Positions 5,405-5,448 of a stretch of DNA of 5,448 nucleotides are shown piece after piece. The DNA is taken from contig JAITJK010000106.1 in assembly GCA_031278935.1 (NCBI GenBank), positions 1 through 5,448 of the forward strand, given 5' to 3'. The notes under the pieces were generated by a model. The model was not told the origin of the DNA. It did no database searches and saw nothing but the letters and a program-made list of their open reading frames with translations. This DNA is from Spirochaetaceae bacterium (GTDB lineage Bacteria > Spirochaetota > Spirochaetia > Treponematales > Breznakiellaceae). A program made the position numbers and the translations under genes. Position 1 is the first letter of the stretch. Each line of letters starts with the position of its first letter.

Positions 5405-5448
5405 AAATCAATCCCCATAGCCTTTCTGAGCCGGGAAACAGTTTTGGA
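5401..5448 (-). CDS. Possible 3' end of an upstream gene
   Basis: From the right edge the minus strand is open for 15 codons, SKTVSRLRKAMGIDF, and ends in TAA at 5401-5403. The composition looks protein-like (basic, amphipathic), and a hairpin with a T-rich tract follows about 50 bases later, which fits a gene end. A second frame is also open for 22 codons to a TAG, and 15 codons are too few to decide. The family cannot be recognised. Confidence 0.3.
   Translation of the reverse strand, partial: SKTVSRLRKAMGIDF

Overview
The window holds one minus-strand operon for an ABC-type importer whose receptors belong, as far as I can recognise by eye, to the uncharacterised DUF3798 family. Every supported gene reads right to left. 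The receptor signal peptides end in FAGGGRQQQ, with no lipobox cysteine. I associate that style with spirochaetes, in particular the termite-gut treponemes, so a Treponema-like host is my best guess. It rests on memory of the family and not on a search.

Layout in transcription order. 5448-5292 is the upstream region. It may carry the last codons of an upstream gene (stop at 5401), a fragment resembling the operon's own intergenic spacer, an 8-bp hairpin followed by a T-rich tract, and a strong Shine-Dalgarno. 5291-5177 is the remnant of a third receptor gene: its first five codons are joined out of frame to the last 32, with about 380 internal codons missing. 5142-3883 and 3847-2621 are two intact tandem receptor paralogues of 419 and 408 residues, about 86% identical by hand count after the N-terminal linker. 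The two junctions ahead of the intact receptor starts, remnant to receptor A and receptor A to receptor B, have homologous spacers of 34 and 35 nt. 2605-1007 encodes a two-domain sugar-type ATPase. 1010-1 encodes a CUT2-like membrane permease that overlaps the ATPase gene by four bases (ATGA) and runs off the left edge.

In the inferred system, secreted periplasmic receptors capture an unknown small ligand and hand it to a permease driven by a fused double-NBD ATPase. Receptor, double ATPase and permease(s) is the layout of CUT2 sugar importers and of nucleoside importers such as Treponema PnrABCDE. A second permease gene may lie beyond the left edge.

The unusual part is the receptor array. 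Two close paralogues differ mainly at places that could line the ligand pocket or its surroundings, and a third copy is deleted. This suggests an importer that diversifies its specificity by tandem duplication and loss of receptor genes while sharing one ATPase and permease. The ligand cannot be read from the sequence.
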